A DNA stretch of 53,855 nt, from assembly GCA_913056345.1 (NCBI GenBank), contig CAJXMH010000020.1, forward strand, positions 1 to 53,855. Reading direction: 5' to 3'. This DNA is from an uncultured Flavobacteriales bacterium. Its GTDB lineage: Bacteria > Bacteroidota > Bacteroidia > Flavobacteriales_E > Vicingaceae. Position 1 is the first letter of the stretch, and every line of letters begins with the position of its first letter. The notes beneath the pieces were generated by a model, which worked only from the letters and a program-made list of their open reading frames with translations, searched no databases and had not been told where the DNA came from. The position numbers were made by a program, and so were the translations under genes. Below are positions 28,545 through 37,829 of the stretch, one piece after another.

Positions 28545-29194
28545 TAGTCGATTGGCTTTATTTCTACAATGTAAACATTCTGTTGAGGACGGTCTGCAGT
28601 TCCTGTTGGCATTGCAGCAATTTGGTCTAAAACCTCTAAGCCACTTAATACCTCTCCAAAAATGGTATACTGTCCGTCTAAGTGTGGAGTGCCTCCAATT
28701 TTTTGATAAGTCTCTTTTTGGCTTTCTGTATAGGGTTCTCCCCGGGCTTCCTCAAAACGACTCAAATATTGTTTGGGATAGCGTCTGCCTTGCACAATGT
28801 AAAATTGAGAACCTGAGCTTCGCCTATTGGGATTGGTGTTGTCTGGTTGTCGAGCAGCTGCAAGAACGCCTTTCTTATGAATGAATTGATTATCTATTTC
28901 AGAACTCAATGTATAGCCTGGTCCCCCATTGCCCAAACGCTTTCCTGCTGTGGCACCTTTAGAATTAGGATCACCCGCTTGAATCATAAAATCTTTGATC
29001 ACGCGATGAAATAAAGTGCTGTCATAAAATCCTTTCTTAGCTAATTTGATAAAATTATCGCGGTGCTTAGGTGTTTCATCATAAAGTTCAACCACCATAT
29101 CCCCTTTTGAAGTGCTTAACAATAAGCGTGTTTGCCCATAAATAAGCGAGCATAGGCACAAGCCACTGATGAGTAAGAAAACTCTAATGTTCAA
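28544..29194 (-). CDS. Exported cyclophilin-type peptidylprolyl isomerase
   Basis: 216 residues: a signal peptide (MNIRVFLLISGLCLCSLIYGQ) and a cyclophilin domain with FHRVIKDFMIQAGDP (catalytic Arg), SGSQFYIVQG and YTIFGEVLSG. It catalyses cis-trans isomerisation of prolyl bonds in the periplasm. The start is TTG at 29194, since no ATG lies before the signal peptide. It overlaps pheS by one base. Confidence 0.92.
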   Translation of the reverse strand: MNIRVFLLISGLCLCSLIYGQTRLLLSTSKGDMVVELYDETPKHRDNFIKLAKKGFYDSTLFHRVIKDFMIQAGDPNSKGATAGKRLGNGGPGYTLSSEIDNQFIHKKGVLAAARQPDNTNPNRRSSGSQFYIVQGRRYPKQYLSRFEEARGEPYTESQKETYQKIGGTPHLDGQYTIFGEVLSGLEVLDQIAAMPTGTADRPQQNVYIVEIKPID

Positions 29195-29202
29195 AATATA
29201 AT

Positions 29203-29210
29203 TATGTTTG
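29203..29210 (+). promoter_or_regulatory. -7 promoter-like element of the small lipoprotein gene
   Basis: TATGTTTG (perfect TAnnTTTG), 29 nt before the ATG at 29240, in the 45-nt divergent gap with the cyclophilin gene. The -33 part would fall inside the cyclophilin start. Confidence 0.3.
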
Positions 29211-29239
29211 TATTCTTGTAGCTGAAATTGAGCAAAAGT

Positions 29240-29620
29240 ATGAAAAAATTGAGGCAGGTATTGCTCCTAGCATGCTTTCTATCGTCCTTGGTAGCTTGTA
29301 AAAAAGATGTTCCTCCAACTTTGTTGGTAACAGTTGTTGATGATTTTAACAACCGCTTACCCAATGTTTGGGTTGAAGTTTCTGTTGATGGGGCAAATAA
29401 TGGAGTTTTAAATCCAAAGGTGATCGACTCAACTTTTACAGATGAGTTTGGGGTTGCAAGGTTTCCTTTTGACAATACTGTTTTAGTTGATGTTGCTATT
29501 TATGAAAACCGCAGCACGGACGTAAAGGAAGACTCCACTAGTGTTTTACTAGAAACAGCTCGAAGTATTGACGACGACAACTTGATTGAGAAAAAGCTTG
29601 TAGTTAGAAGCTTACCTTAA
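29240..29620 (+). CDS. Small lipoprotein with Ig-like/carboxypeptidase-regulatory-like fold
   Basis: 126 residues from ATG 29240 (an in-frame TTG four codons earlier is possible). Lipoprotein signal MKKLRQVLLLACFLSSLVAC. The rest looks like a small beta-sandwich: LLVTVVDDFNNRLPNVWVEV ... TDEFGVARFPFDN, similar to carboxypeptidase-regulatory or CNA-B folds. The function is unknown. Its stop overlaps the convergent stop of the next gene (shared TTAA). Confidence 0.75.
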   Translation: MKKLRQVLLLACFLSSLVACKKDVPPTLLVTVVDDFNNRLPNVWVEVSVDGANNGVLNPKVIDSTFTDEFGVARFPFDNTVLVDVAIYENRSTDVKEDSTSVLLETARSIDDDNLIEKKLVVRSLP

Positions 29621-29964
29621 ATCGCCTCCACTCCTCTTTCTTCAAAATACTCTAGAATACTTTTCTTAATCAGCGTTTCCTGTTCTTGTTGATTCAATCG
29701 TGGTAATTTTTTCATGGTTTTCCAATGCGGCCAATCATCTCGGTCTCTACCTTCATATTCATAGAACCCATAAGGCTCAAGTAAGGTACAAACCGCAATG
29801 TGCATAACGTCTAATTTTTGATCTTTAGACAACTTCTCCACGTTTAGCCCAAGCTCCTGTAAACCGATTAAAAACAAAATGGCTTGTGTGTCCATATCTT
29901 GCTCGAATCGTTTGTTAAAGAGCCGAATCATTTCGTCCCATTTTTTCTGAAATTCTATCTCCAT
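29617..29964 (-). CDS. Conserved hypothetical cytoplasmic protein
   Basis: 115 residues, no signal peptide or membrane helix. It is mostly helical and acidic, with a Trp- and Tyr-rich centre (EPYGFYEYEGRDRDDWPHW). It looks like a single-domain protein found in Bacteroidota, but I do not recognise a characterised family. It is divergent from cvpA and convergent with the small lipoprotein gene. Confidence 0.7.
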   Translation of the reverse strand: MEIEFQKKWDEMIRLFNKRFEQDMDTQAILFLIGLQELGLNVEKLSKDQKLDVMHIAVCTLLEPYGFYEYEGRDRDDWPHWKTMKKLPRLNQQEQETLIKKSILEYFEERGVEAI

Positions 29965-29996
29965 AATGACAAAATTAATGATAGATTAGCAGCTCA

Positions 29997-30497
29997 ATGA
30001 GCTTAAGTTATCTAGACCTTTTTATTTGCTTACCGCTTGCCTGGGGCTGTTATCGTGGCTTTAAGCAAGGCTTGATCTTGGAATTAGCTTCCTTAGTTGC
30101 CCTTTTTTTAGGCACCTATGGCGCTTTTAGATTCTCAGACATCACAGCAGTTTACTTGAGCCAATATGTTAGCATAGAACCCAAGTGGCTTGGTTTGGCT
30201 AGCTTTTTACTAACCTTCATTGGAATAATTGTGCTTGTACACTTATTAGCTAAAATGCTTGATAAAATGTTGAAAGCTGTAGCCTTAGGTTTAGTAAACC
30301 GCTTGCTTGGACTACTTTTTGGCTTACTGAAATACGCACTTGTAGTCAGCTTAATGTTGCTGCTTTTTAGCTTTATAAACGGCCGTTTCCAACTGGTTGA
30401 AAACAGTGTTTTGCAAGAGTCTTTACTCTACGAGCCAATCAATGGCTTTGCCGCAATCCTCTTTCCTAAAATTGTAGCCTTTTTTGAAACTTTGTAA
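29997..30497 (+). CDS. CvpA family membrane protein
   Basis: 166 residues with four transmembrane helices and family features LDLFICLPLAWGCYRGFKQGLILELASLVALFLG (shown over residues 6-39) and a Gly-rich VNRLLGLLFGLLK loop. The CvpA family is linked to colicin V production and envelope stress in other bacteria; the molecular role is unclear. Its stop is directly followed by the convergent pgk stop, with no spacer. Confidence 0.85.
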   Translation: MSLSYLDLFICLPLAWGCYRGFKQGLILELASLVALFLGTYGAFRFSDITAVYLSQYVSIEPKWLGLASFLLTFIGIIVLVHLLAKMLDKMLKAVALGLVNRLLGLLFGLLKYALVVSLMLLLFSFINGRFQLVENSVLQESLLYEPINGFAAILFPKIVAFFETL

Positions 30498-31691
30498 TTA
30501 TTGATCCTCAATGGCAGCAATACCTGGTAAGGTCTTGCCTTCGAGGTATTCTAACAAAGCGCCTCCTCCAGTTGAGATATAACTCACCTGATTTTGCAAA
30601 TCGAATTTATTTACAGCAGCAGCAGAATCACCACCCCCAATCAATGAATAAGCTCCTTCAGCTGTAGCGGCAGCTATTGCTTCAGCTATTTTTTTTGTAC
30701 CATCTTCGAAGTTGGACATTTCAAATACCCCAACAGGCCCATTCCAAAGAATAGTTTTGGAGCGCTTGATCAGTTCTGAAAAGTCCTCAATCGCTTTAGG
30801 TCCGATATCTAAACCCATAAAGCCATTGGGAATTTCCATATTGTCTGCCAATTGTGTTTGTGCTTCATTGTTAAAGTCGTCAGCCACTACAGAATCAATT
30901 GGCAAGGACAAATTCACTTCTTTCTCTTTGGCAAGGTCTAAAATAGTCCTCGCTAAATTGAGCTTATCATCTTCTACTAACGACTTTCCAACCTTGCCAC
31001 CCATTGCTTTGAAAAAGGTATAACTCATCCCTCCACCAATGATCAAGTTATCTACTTTATCGAGCATTTTTTCGATCAACATGATCTTATCTGAGATCTT
31101 GGCTCCTCCCATAATTGCAGTAAAAGGACGTTCATTATTTTGAACCACCTTATCAACCGCTGCTAGCTCTTGCTCGATCACAAATCCGAATAATTTTTCT
31201 TCCTCAAAAAATGAAGCAACTATTGCAGTTGAAGCATGCGCGCGATGGGCTGTTCCAAAAGCATCATTCACATAAACCTCTGCTAGGTTGGCCAATTTTT
31301 TTGCAAAACCCGCATCTCCTTCAGTTTCGGCTTTGTGAAAACGCAGGTTTTCTAATAATAATACCTCTCCTGCATCCAGTTGACCTGCAACTTGACTGAC
31401 TTCCTCACCAATGCAGTCGTTCACAAACTTAACCTCTTGACCTAACTTCTGACTCAATACATTCACCACATGTTTAAGGGAAAACTTACCGTTAGGCTCC
31501 CCTTTTGGTCTACCTAAATGTGACATGAGAATGGCTGCACCTCCATCATTCACAATTTTTTTAATGGTAGGAATCGCAGCATCTATGCGCGTGGTGTCTG
31601 TTACTTCAAACTGCTCGTTTAAAGGCACGTTTAAGTCTAAACGAACTAAAACACGCTTTCCTTTAAAGTTATACTGATTGATTTTTTTCAT
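30498..31691 (-). CDS. pgk: Phosphoglycerate kinase
   Basis: 397 residues, normal length: an N-terminal substrate domain ([40 protein letters not shown]) and a C-terminal nucleotide domain ([45 protein letters not shown]). It interconverts 1,3-bisphosphoglycerate and 3-phosphoglycerate with ATP formation. It is monocistronic, with a -7 box 24 nt upstream. Confidence 0.97.
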   Translation of the reverse strand: MKKINQYNFKGKRVLVRLDLNVPLNEQFEVTDTTRIDAAIPTIKKIVNDGGAAILMSHLGRPKGEPNGKFSLKHVVNVLSQKLGQEVKFVNDCIGEEVSQVAGQLDAGEVLLLENLRFHKAETEGDAGFAKKLANLAEVYVNDAFGTAHRAHASTAIVASFFEEEKLFGFVIEQELAAVDKVVQNNERPFTAIMGGAKISDKIMLIEKMLDKVDNLIIGGGMSYTFFKAMGGKVGKSLVEDDKLNLARTILDLAKEKEVNLSLPIDSVVADDFNNEAQTQLADNMEIPNGFMGLDIGPKAIEDFSELIKRSKTILWNGPVGVFEMSNFEDGTKKIAEAIAAATAEGAYSLIGGGDSAAAVNKFDLQNQVSYISTGGGALLEYLEGKTLPGIAAIEDQ

Positions 31692-31715
31692 GCTTTAAAA
31701 ATGAGGTAAGGATCG

Positions 31716-31723
31716 CAAAAATA
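31716..31723 (-). promoter_or_regulatory. -7 promoter element of pgk
   Basis: The minus strand reads TATTTTTG (perfect TAnnTTTG), 24 nt upstream of the pgk ATG. No clear TTG at the -33 position. Confidence 0.35.
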
Positions 31724-31770
31724 GATACTCTAAAGAGAATAATAAAAGTGTAGAAAGTAATGTTTTCAAC

Positions 31771-31778
31771 TACCTTTG
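31771..31778 (+). promoter_or_regulatory. -7 promoter-like element immediately before holB
   Basis: TACCTTTG, only 4 nt before the holB ATG at 31783. If used, transcription would begin at or next to the start codon. No TTG partner is visible. Confidence 0.25.
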
Positions 31779-31782
31779 AGGT

Positions 31783-32940
31783 ATGCAATTCAAAGATGTT
31801 TGCGGACAAGCAAAGGCTAAACAGAAACTGATAGAAGGCTACAAATCGGGCAGAGTGAGCCATGCTCAATTATTTGTAGGCAAAAATGGCTTTGGTGGAT
31901 TGCCTTTGGCGTTAGCTTATGTGCAATTTATTAGTTGTGCCAATAAAAGCGAAAACGACTCATGTGGGACTTGCCCTTCTTGTGTAAAAATTCAAAAACT
32001 AGCCCATCCTGATCTGCACTTTTCTTTCCCATCCAATAAAAACGAAAACGTTACCCATAAGCATTACACCTCCGATGATTTTGTAGAGGAGTTCAGAACC
32101 TTTTTACTTGAAAAACCCTACGGTAATTTAAACGATTGGCATCAACAGATTAACCTAGAAAACAAGCAAAGTTTAATTAATGTGGACGAGAGTCAGTCTA
32201 TCATTAAAAAGTTGAACTTAAAGCCCTACGAATCCCAATACAAGTTTTTGATCATGTGGATGCCGGAACGGATGAACCCTGAAGCAGCTAATAAATTATT
32301 AAAGCTGATCGAAGAGCCTACGCCAAACACCCTAATCCTATTAGTTGCTGAAGATCAAGAGCAGCTTTTAGTAACCATTACCTCTAGAACACAAATTTTA
32401 ACCATTCCGCCTCTAGGCGAAACAGAGCTAGGCACTTATTTAGTAAATCAACATGATCTAGAGCAAGGGGAGGCAAACAGAATAGCTGCTCTGTCTGATG
32501 GGAATCTTGGTCTCGCCATCTCCCAGCTTGAAAAAAAAGAAGAGGAGGAGCAGTTTTTCAACCTCTTTAAAGATTGGATGCGAGCATGCTACAAAGCTGA
32601 TTTGGTAGAGATGAACCGTTGGGTGGAAGAAATATCAAAAAGCAGCTACGGCAGAGAAGGCAGAAAACGATTTTTAGAATATGCCTTGAAATTAATGCGA
32701 GAAAGTATTCTGAAGAACTACACCGAAAACCATTTAAGCCGCATTGTTGGCGATGAATCAGAGTTTCTTGGGAAGTTTGCACCCTTTATACATGGAGATA
32801 ACATTCTAGCCATCACGGAAGTGTTGAATGATGCACATATGCACATTAGCAGAAATGCTTATGCGAAAATCACTTTCATGGATATGTCGATGAAGTTTGC
32901 CAACTTATTGCGCGTCAAAAAACGTACATTTGTTGATTAA
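31783..32940 (+). CDS. holB: DNA polymerase III delta' subunit
   Basis: 385 residues with an N-terminal clamp-loader AAA+ fold: AQLFVGKNGFGGLPLALAYV is a degenerate P-loop lacking the Lys/Thr, as expected for delta'. A zinc module C..CGTCPSCVKI and the SRC-like region TITSRTQI follow. As part of the clamp loader it loads the beta clamp with delta and tau/gamma. It heads the holB-ricT-gldH-PBP1A run. Confidence 0.93.
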   Translation: MQFKDVCGQAKAKQKLIEGYKSGRVSHAQLFVGKNGFGGLPLALAYVQFISCANKSENDSCGTCPSCVKIQKLAHPDLHFSFPSNKNENVTHKHYTSDDFVEEFRTFLLEKPYGNLNDWHQQINLENKQSLINVDESQSIIKKLNLKPYESQYKFLIMWMPERMNPEAANKLLKLIEEPTPNTLILLVAEDQEQLLVTITSRTQILTIPPLGETELGTYLVNQHDLEQGEANRIAALSDGNLGLAISQLEKKEEEEQFFNLFKDWMRACYKADLVEMNRWVEEISKSSYGREGRKRFLEYALKLMRESILKNYTENHLSRIVGDESEFLGKFAPFIHGDNILAITEVLNDAHMHISRNAYAKITFMDMSMKFANLLRVKKRTFVD

Positions 32941-32997
32941 GCTTAACACTATTTTTTAATCATATCGGCACTTGTTGCCGTCTAAGATATATCACTT

Positions 32998-34158
32998 ATG
33001 GGCTGTTCGACTTGCACGAACAAAACGAACGGGAGCCCAGCCGGATGCCGCAGCAATGGTAGTTGTGGCAATGGGGGCTGCAATAAACTAACGGTTTTTA
33101 ATTGGCTTGCTAACATGCAAATGCCATCTAAAGCCGATCAAACTACTTACGTAGAAGTTCGTTTTAAAAACGGCAGAAAAAATTTTTACCTCAACGACAC
33201 TGATCTTGAACTGTATGATGGCGATGTAATTGCTGTTCAAGCCGAAAATGGCCACGATGTTGGGGTAGTTTGCCTTTCAGGCGAATTAGTAAAACTGCAA
33301 ATGCAGAAAAAGGGTGTTTTTCACCAAAGCAAAGAGCTTTTAAAAGTTTACCGCAAGGCCAATGAAAAAGACATTGAAGATTGGCAAAGCGGTCGAGCAA
33401 AAGAGCCCGAGGTTATGCTACGTTCAAGAGCTATTGCTAATGAACTTGACCTAAAAATGAAAATTTCAGATGTAGAATACCAAGCCGACTTAAGCAAGGC
33501 TACATTCTACTATACCGCTGATGAAAGAGTTGACTTTAGGGCCTTGATCAGAAAGCTTGCCGATGCATTTAAGGTTCGTATTGAAATGAAGCAAATTGGT
33601 ATGCGCCAAGAAGCGGGTAGAATAGGTGGCATAGGCTCCTGTGGAAGAGAGCTATGTTGCTCTACTTGGCTTACTGACTTTCGTTCCGTTTCAACTTCAG
33701 CAGCGCGTTATCAGCAACTCTCACTTAACCCAAGCAAATTGGCAGGACAATGCGGGAAATTAAAGTGTTGCTTGAATTATGAGTTGGACGTTTACCTTGA
33801 TGAGTTGAAAAAGTTTCCTGACACCAAGAAGAACTTGAAAACCAAAAAAGGCGAGGCATTCTTCCAAAAAATGGACATTTTCAGCAATAAACTCTGGTAT
33901 TCTTATAAAGAAAACCCTTCAGAGTTTATTGAATTAAGCTTAGACCGAGTAACAGAAGTGCTTGAAGTAAACAAGAAGGGGCAAGCCGTAGAAGACTTGA
34001 AAGACTTTGCTAACATTGCTCCAATTGATCAACCTGAATACGCTAATGTTGTGGGTCAAGATAGCTTAACGCGCTTTGACCGAAAAGGGAAAGGGAAAGG
34101 GAAAAGAAGAAAGAACAGAAGGAAAAACCCTTCACAGAAAAAGCAACAAAAAAAGTGA
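32998..34158 (+). CDS. PSP1 domain protein, RicT-like
   Basis: 386 residues. A Cys-rich N-terminus (MGCSTCTNKTNG ... CGNGGCNK) precedes the PSP1 domain (about 40-270) with the conserved pairs RIGGIGSCGRELCCSTWL and LAGQCGKLKCCLNYELD, and a Lys/Arg-rich tail follows. In Bacillus RicT works with RicA and RicF, binds FeS clusters and assists RNA processing. Here it is the usual Bacteroidota neighbour of holB and gldH. Its stop overlaps the gldH GTG start. A small hairpin (32966-32980) without a T-tail lies upstream. Confidence 0.9.
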   Translation: MGCSTCTNKTNGSPAGCRSNGSCGNGGCNKLTVFNWLANMQMPSKADQTTYVEVRFKNGRKNFYLNDTDLELYDGDVIAVQAENGHDVGVVCLSGELVKLQMQKKGVFHQSKELLKVYRKANEKDIEDWQSGRAKEPEVMLRSRAIANELDLKMKISDVEYQADLSKATFYYTADERVDFRALIRKLADAFKVRIEMKQIGMRQEAGRIGGIGSCGRELCCSTWLTDFRSVSTSAARYQQLSLNPSKLAGQCGKLKCCLNYELDVYLDELKKFPDTKKNLKTKKGEAFFQKMDIFSNKLWYSYKENPSEFIELSLDRVTEVLEVNKKGQAVEDLKDFANIAPIDQPEYANVVGQDSLTRFDRKGKGKGKRRKNRRKNPSQKKQQKK

Positions 34159-34640
34159 GGTCAAGGCAACTCATACCTGCAGTTACATTAGTTTTAGCAG
34201 TATTCTTTTTATCTGCCTGCAATGAGAATCTGGTTTATGAGGAAAACATCAAAATTGAAGACGCAAGCTGGGAAAGAAAGCAAGCCGCTCAATTTTCTTT
34301 CATGATCAATGAAAACCAGAGGGCCTATGACATTTACTTGAACTTTCGGCACTCTCCCAAATACCCCTTTAGCAATTTATATCTTTTCATCAGAACCCTT
34401 AAGCCGGGAAACCAAATTGCTCAAGATACTGTGCAAATGTTACTAGCCGATCAAAAGGGAAAGTGGTTGGGCAAAGGCATTGGAGATTTATACGATTATC
34501 AATTCAAATTCAAAGAAAGGGTTATCTTACCAGATACAGGGAAATATACCATTGAAATTGAACAAGCCATGAGACAGGCTTCATTGCCTTATGTAACTGA
34601 CATTGGCGTGCGTGTTGAAAAAGTTGAAAATGAGCAATAA
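34155..34640 (+). CDS. gldH: Gliding motility lipoprotein GldH
   Basis: 161 residues with lipoprotein signal MRSRQLIPAVTLVLAVFFLSAC (lipobox LSAC). The family body follows: NLVYEENIKIEDASW, YDIYLNFRHSPKYPFSNLYLF and GKWLGKGIGDLYDYQF. GldH is an outer-membrane-associated lipoprotein needed for gliding and T9SS function in Flavobacterium. It starts at GTG 34155, overlapping the ricT stop (GTGA), and overlaps the PBP1A start by 11 nt, so the three genes are translationally coupled. Confidence 0.93.
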   Translation: MRSRQLIPAVTLVLAVFFLSACNENLVYEENIKIEDASWERKQAAQFSFMINENQRAYDIYLNFRHSPKYPFSNLYLFIRTLKPGNQIAQDTVQMLLADQKGKWLGKGIGDLYDYQFKFKERVILPDTGKYTIEIEQAMRQASLPYVTDIGVRVEKVENEQ

Positions 34641-37065
34641 GAAAAAGGTAAAAAGAAACTATACCAAATTTGTGCTGCTGTTTTGGCTGGTGTTTTTTAC
34701 GGGTCTAGGCAGCTTTGTTTTTTTGTTGTACGCTTCAGCGAATGAAATGCTTGGGTTTCCACCCTTGCCAACTTTCAAGCAATTAGAAAACCCAAAGAGT
34801 AACTTAGCTACCGAGGTCTACACTTCTGACAGGCAAATCTTGGGTAAATACTTCTACCAAAACAGAGTGAACGTCAGTTATGAAAAGCTTGACAAAGACA
34901 TAGTAAATGCGCTAGTTGCCACAGAAGATGAGCGGTATTACGAACATTCTGGCATAGACCTACGGGGCTTGGCTAGAGCCATTATTAACCTGGGTAAAAG
35001 CGGAGGGGCAAGTACCATAACACAGCAATTGGCCAAAATGCTATTCTCTGACGAACCGGGCAACACCTTAGAGCGAATTAAACAAAAACTGCAAGAGTGG
35101 ATCATTGCTGCACAATTGGAAAGGAGGTACACCAAAGATGAAATTATCGCCATGTACTTTAACCGTTTCGACTTCATTAACAATGCTGTTGGCATAAAGT
35201 CGGCAGCTAGCGTTTATTTTAATAGCCAGCCTGATAGTTTGCGCATAGAGCAAGCTGCTATGTTGGTGGGTATGCTCAAAAATCCTTCCCTATTTAATCC
35301 ACTTCGCTTTGAGGATACAACCTTGCACCGCAGAAATGTAGTGCTTTTCCAAATGAAGAGAAACCAACTGCTCTCTGAGCCTGAGTTCGATAGTCTAAAA
35401 CAATTGCCTTTGGGATTAAATTATTCAAGGGTAGACCACAAAGAAGGTATAGCGCCATACTTTAGAGAAGTTCTTCGTGCTGAGCTGAAAAAAATATTTA
35501 CGGAAAAAGACGAGGATGGTAATTACATTTTAGCCAAAGAAAACGGAGAGCCTTATGATATTTATAGCGATGGTTTAAAAATTTACACTACCATCAATTA
35601 TAAAATGCAAGAGTATGCTGAATGGGCTGTTAAAGAGCACTTAAGTTACCAACTCCAAGATCAGTTTTTCAGAGATCTTAAAAGAAAGAAAAACGCCCCC
35701 TTCGATTGGAGAGTTTCGTCTACTGAAATCAATCGCATATTAAACGCTTCCAAAAGACGCAGTGAGCGCTATTTGATCATGAGTGGAAAGCAATGCGCAA
35801 ATTGTGGTAGAAGAGGTAGATTCTTAGAAGAAACAAGCCTAGAAGGAGAGCCCTATGTGCATTGTAAGGCTTCTGACTGTGAACATGATACCAAAGTATA
35901 TCCAAAAGACAGTATTGAGGCAGCCTTCGAGCGTCCTGTAAAAATGAAGGTTTTCTCATGGAAAGGAGAGATTGACACCCTAATGAGTCCTATGGATAGC
36001 ATTAAATATTACAAAAGCTTTCTGCAAGCAGGCTTAATGTCAATGGATCCACAAACAGGCTACATCAAAGCGTGGGTAGGGGGAATTGACTACAATTACT
36101 TTGCCTACGACCACGTTAGACAAGGAAGAAGACAAGTGGGCTCTACCTTTAAACCCTTCGTTTATGCAGTTGCGATTGACGAAGGTTATTCACCATGCTA
36201 CGAGGTGCCCAATGTACCATACACCTTCAAAAAAGGAGAGTTTGGCTTGTTAAAAGACTGGACTCCAACCAATGACGGTGACGAATACGGCTACAATGTC
36301 TCTTTAAAGTACGGTTTAGCCAACTCTATGAATACAGTAACTGCATGGGTAATGAAGCAATTTGGACCTGAAAGAGTGATTGAAATGGCAAGAAGCATGG
36401 GCATAACAGCCCCGCTTGATACGGTGCCTTCTTTAGCTTTAGGTGTAGCAGATGCCTCGGTTTACGAAATGACCGGTGCTTTTTCCACTTTTGCCAACAA
36501 AGGAGTGTATACAGAACCTATTTTCTTAACGCGGATAGAAGACAAGGACGGTAACATTATTAAGCAATACGTGCCGGAAACACGAGAAGCCTTAAGTGAG
36601 GAGAAAGCTTACGTAATGCTAAACTTATTGGAGGGGGTAACGTCCTACAATTACAACGAAGATTTGGATGAGAATACTGCGGGGACAGGCATAAGAATAA
36701 GGTTCTCGCCAACCGATAAACGTCCTTATGCAGGAATTGAACATCCGGTAGCAGGTAAGACCGGCACCACCCAAAACAATTCAGATGGCTGGTTTTTAGG
36801 CGCTACTCCTGACCTTGTTACTGGTGTTTGGGTTGGGGCAGAAGACCGCAGTGTACGCTTTTCAAGAACCTCAGATGGGCAGGGTGCAAATACAGGTCTG
36901 CCAATTTGGGCTTATTACATGAAAAAGGTTTATGCTGATTCAACCTTAACTATTTCTACCGAAGAGTTTGAAAAGCCTGAAGAACCGATTAGTATAGAAT
37001 TGGATTGTGAGAAGTTTAAAAAACAAAATACCTTTGGTACAGGAGAAGAAGAAAATTTTCAATAG
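34630..37065 (+). CDS. Class A penicillin-binding protein 1A with a four-cysteine insertion
   Basis: 811 residues from ATG 34630. The N-terminal TM (about 9-32) is followed by a GT51 glycosyltransferase (ATEDERYYEHSGIDLRG, catalytic Glu near 99; STITQQLAKML) and a transpeptidase with SxxK Ser505 (GSTFKPF), SxN in LANSMNTV and KTG in AGKTGTTQ. It polymerises and crosslinks peptidoglycan. An unusual segment between the two domains carries Cys389, Cys392, Cys412 and Cys417 (CANCG ... HCKASDCEHD), like a zinc ribbon or a two-disulfide knot. The gene overlaps gldH by 11 nt. Confidence 0.94.
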   Translation: MSNKKKVKRNYTKFVLLFWLVFFTGLGSFVFLLYASANEMLGFPPLPTFKQLENPKSNLATEVYTSDRQILGKYFYQNRVNVSYEKLDKDIVNALVATEDERYYEHSGIDLRGLARAIINLGKSGGASTITQQLAKMLFSDEPGNTLERIKQKLQEWIIAAQLERRYTKDEIIAMYFNRFDFINNAVGIKSAASVYFNSQPDSLRIEQAAMLVGMLKNPSLFNPLRFEDTTLHRRNVVLFQMKRNQLLSEPEFDSLKQLPLGLNYSRVDHKEGIAPYFREVLRAELKKIFTEKDEDGNYILAKENGEPYDIYSDGLKIYTTINYKMQEYAEWAVKEHLSYQLQDQFFRDLKRKKNAPFDWRVSSTEINRILNASKRRSERYLIMSGKQCANCGRRGRFLEETSLEGEPYVHCKASDCEHDTKVYPKDSIEAAFERPVKMKVFSWKGEIDTLMSPMDSIKYYKSFLQAGLMSMDPQTGYIKAWVGGIDYNYFAYDHVRQGRRQVGSTFKPFVYAVAIDEGYSPCYEVPNVPYTFKKGEFGLLKDWTPTNDGDEYGYNVSLKYGLANSMNTVTAWVMKQFGPERVIEMARSMGITAPLDTVPSLALGVADASVYEMTGAFSTFANKGVYTEPIFLTRIEDKDGNIIKQYVPETREALSEEKAYVMLNLLEGVTSYNYNEDLDENTAGTGIRIRFSPTDKRPYAGIEHPVAGKTGTTQNNSDGWFLGATPDLVTGVWVGAEDRSVRFSRTSDGQGANTGLPIWAYYMKKVYADSTLTISTEEFEKPEEPISIELDCEKFKKQNTFGTGEEENFQ

Positions 37066-37072
37066 ATAGCTT

Positions 37073-37768
37073 ATGAATAAAGTAGTTAAAGATGCAGAAG
37101 AAGCCATTCGAGGCATTCAAAGTGGCATGACCTTAATGTTAGGAGGCTTTGGCCTTTGCGGCATTCCTGAAAAATGCATTGCCGCCCTAGCCAATAAACC
37201 CGAAATTAAAGACCTCACCTGTATTTCTAACAATGCAGGAGTAGACGATTTTGGTTTAGGCTTTTTGCTGCAAAATCACCAGATCAAAAAAATGATCTCT
37301 TCCTACGTGGGCGAAAACGATGAGTTTGAACGCCAAATGCTAAGCGGCGAACTTGAAGTAGAGTTAACTCCTCAAGGAACCTTAGCAGAAAAGTGCAGAG
37401 CAGGCGGTGCGGGAATTCCGGCCTTTTTCACCCCTACCGGTTACGGAACCGAAATTGCGGAAGGAAAAGAAGTACGCGAGTACAACGGAAAAAAATACAT
37501 CTTGGAAGAAAGTTTAACCTCCGACTTTTCGATCGTGAAGGCTTGGAAAGGCGATACTAAAGGAAATTTGATCTTTAAAGCTACCGCAAGGAACTTTAAT
37601 CCGATAATGGCTATGGCAGGGAAAATAACCATTGCAGAAGTAGAGCATTTGGTTGAACCAGGCGAATTAGACCCCAATGAAATTCATACCCCGGGCATTT
37701 ATGTACACCGGATTTTTGAAGGAAAAGACTATGAAAAAAGGATTGAACAGCGAACGGTAAGGTCTTAA
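37073..37768 (+). CDS. scoA: 3-oxoacid (succinyl-CoA:acetoacetate) CoA-transferase subunit A
   Basis: 231 residues with the subunit A glycine-rich motif [29 protein letters not shown] and a C-terminal [10 protein letters not shown]. With subunit B it moves CoA from succinyl-CoA to acetoacetate or similar acids. It normally sits directly before scoB; here the two are separated by 564 nt holding a four-helix-bundle gene and octamer arrays that begin at the scoA stop codon. It is 7 nt after PBP1A. Confidence 0.93.
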   Translation: MNKVVKDAEEAIRGIQSGMTLMLGGFGLCGIPEKCIAALANKPEIKDLTCISNNAGVDDFGLGFLLQNHQIKKMISSYVGENDEFERQMLSGELEVELTPQGTLAEKCRAGGAGIPAFFTPTGYGTEIAEGKEVREYNGKKYILEESLTSDFSIVKAWKGDTKGNLIFKATARNFNPIMAMAGKITIAEVEHLVEPGELDPNEIHTPGIYVHRIFEGKDYEKRIEQRTVRS

Positions 37769-37822
37769 TGTAGCAATGCTATAATGAAGTAATGCAGCAA
37801 TGAACTAATTTATTAATGGTTT
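37767..37822 (+). repeat. Left octamer array (AATGNNNN x 7)
   Basis: Seven consecutive 8-nt units beginning inside the scoA stop codon: AATGTAGC, AATGCTAT, AATGAAGT, AATGCAGC, AATGAACT, AATTTATT, AATGGTTT. All share AAT at unit positions 1-3 with exact period 8. The array is the inverted form of the right array: 37798-37812 is the perfect reverse complement of 38248-38262 and of 38296-38310 (15 bp). Confidence 0.88.
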
Positions 37823-37829
37823 TTAGTAT

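Noticed and set aside
32966-32980. Hairpin CGGCA/TGCCG before ricT as a terminator
   Set aside because: The stem is only 5 bp and has no T-run.
34603-34629. Nine extra N-terminal residues for PBP1A
   Set aside because: The ATG at 34630 gives a typical MSNKKKVKRN cytoplasmic tail; the upstream part only mirrors gldH in another frame.
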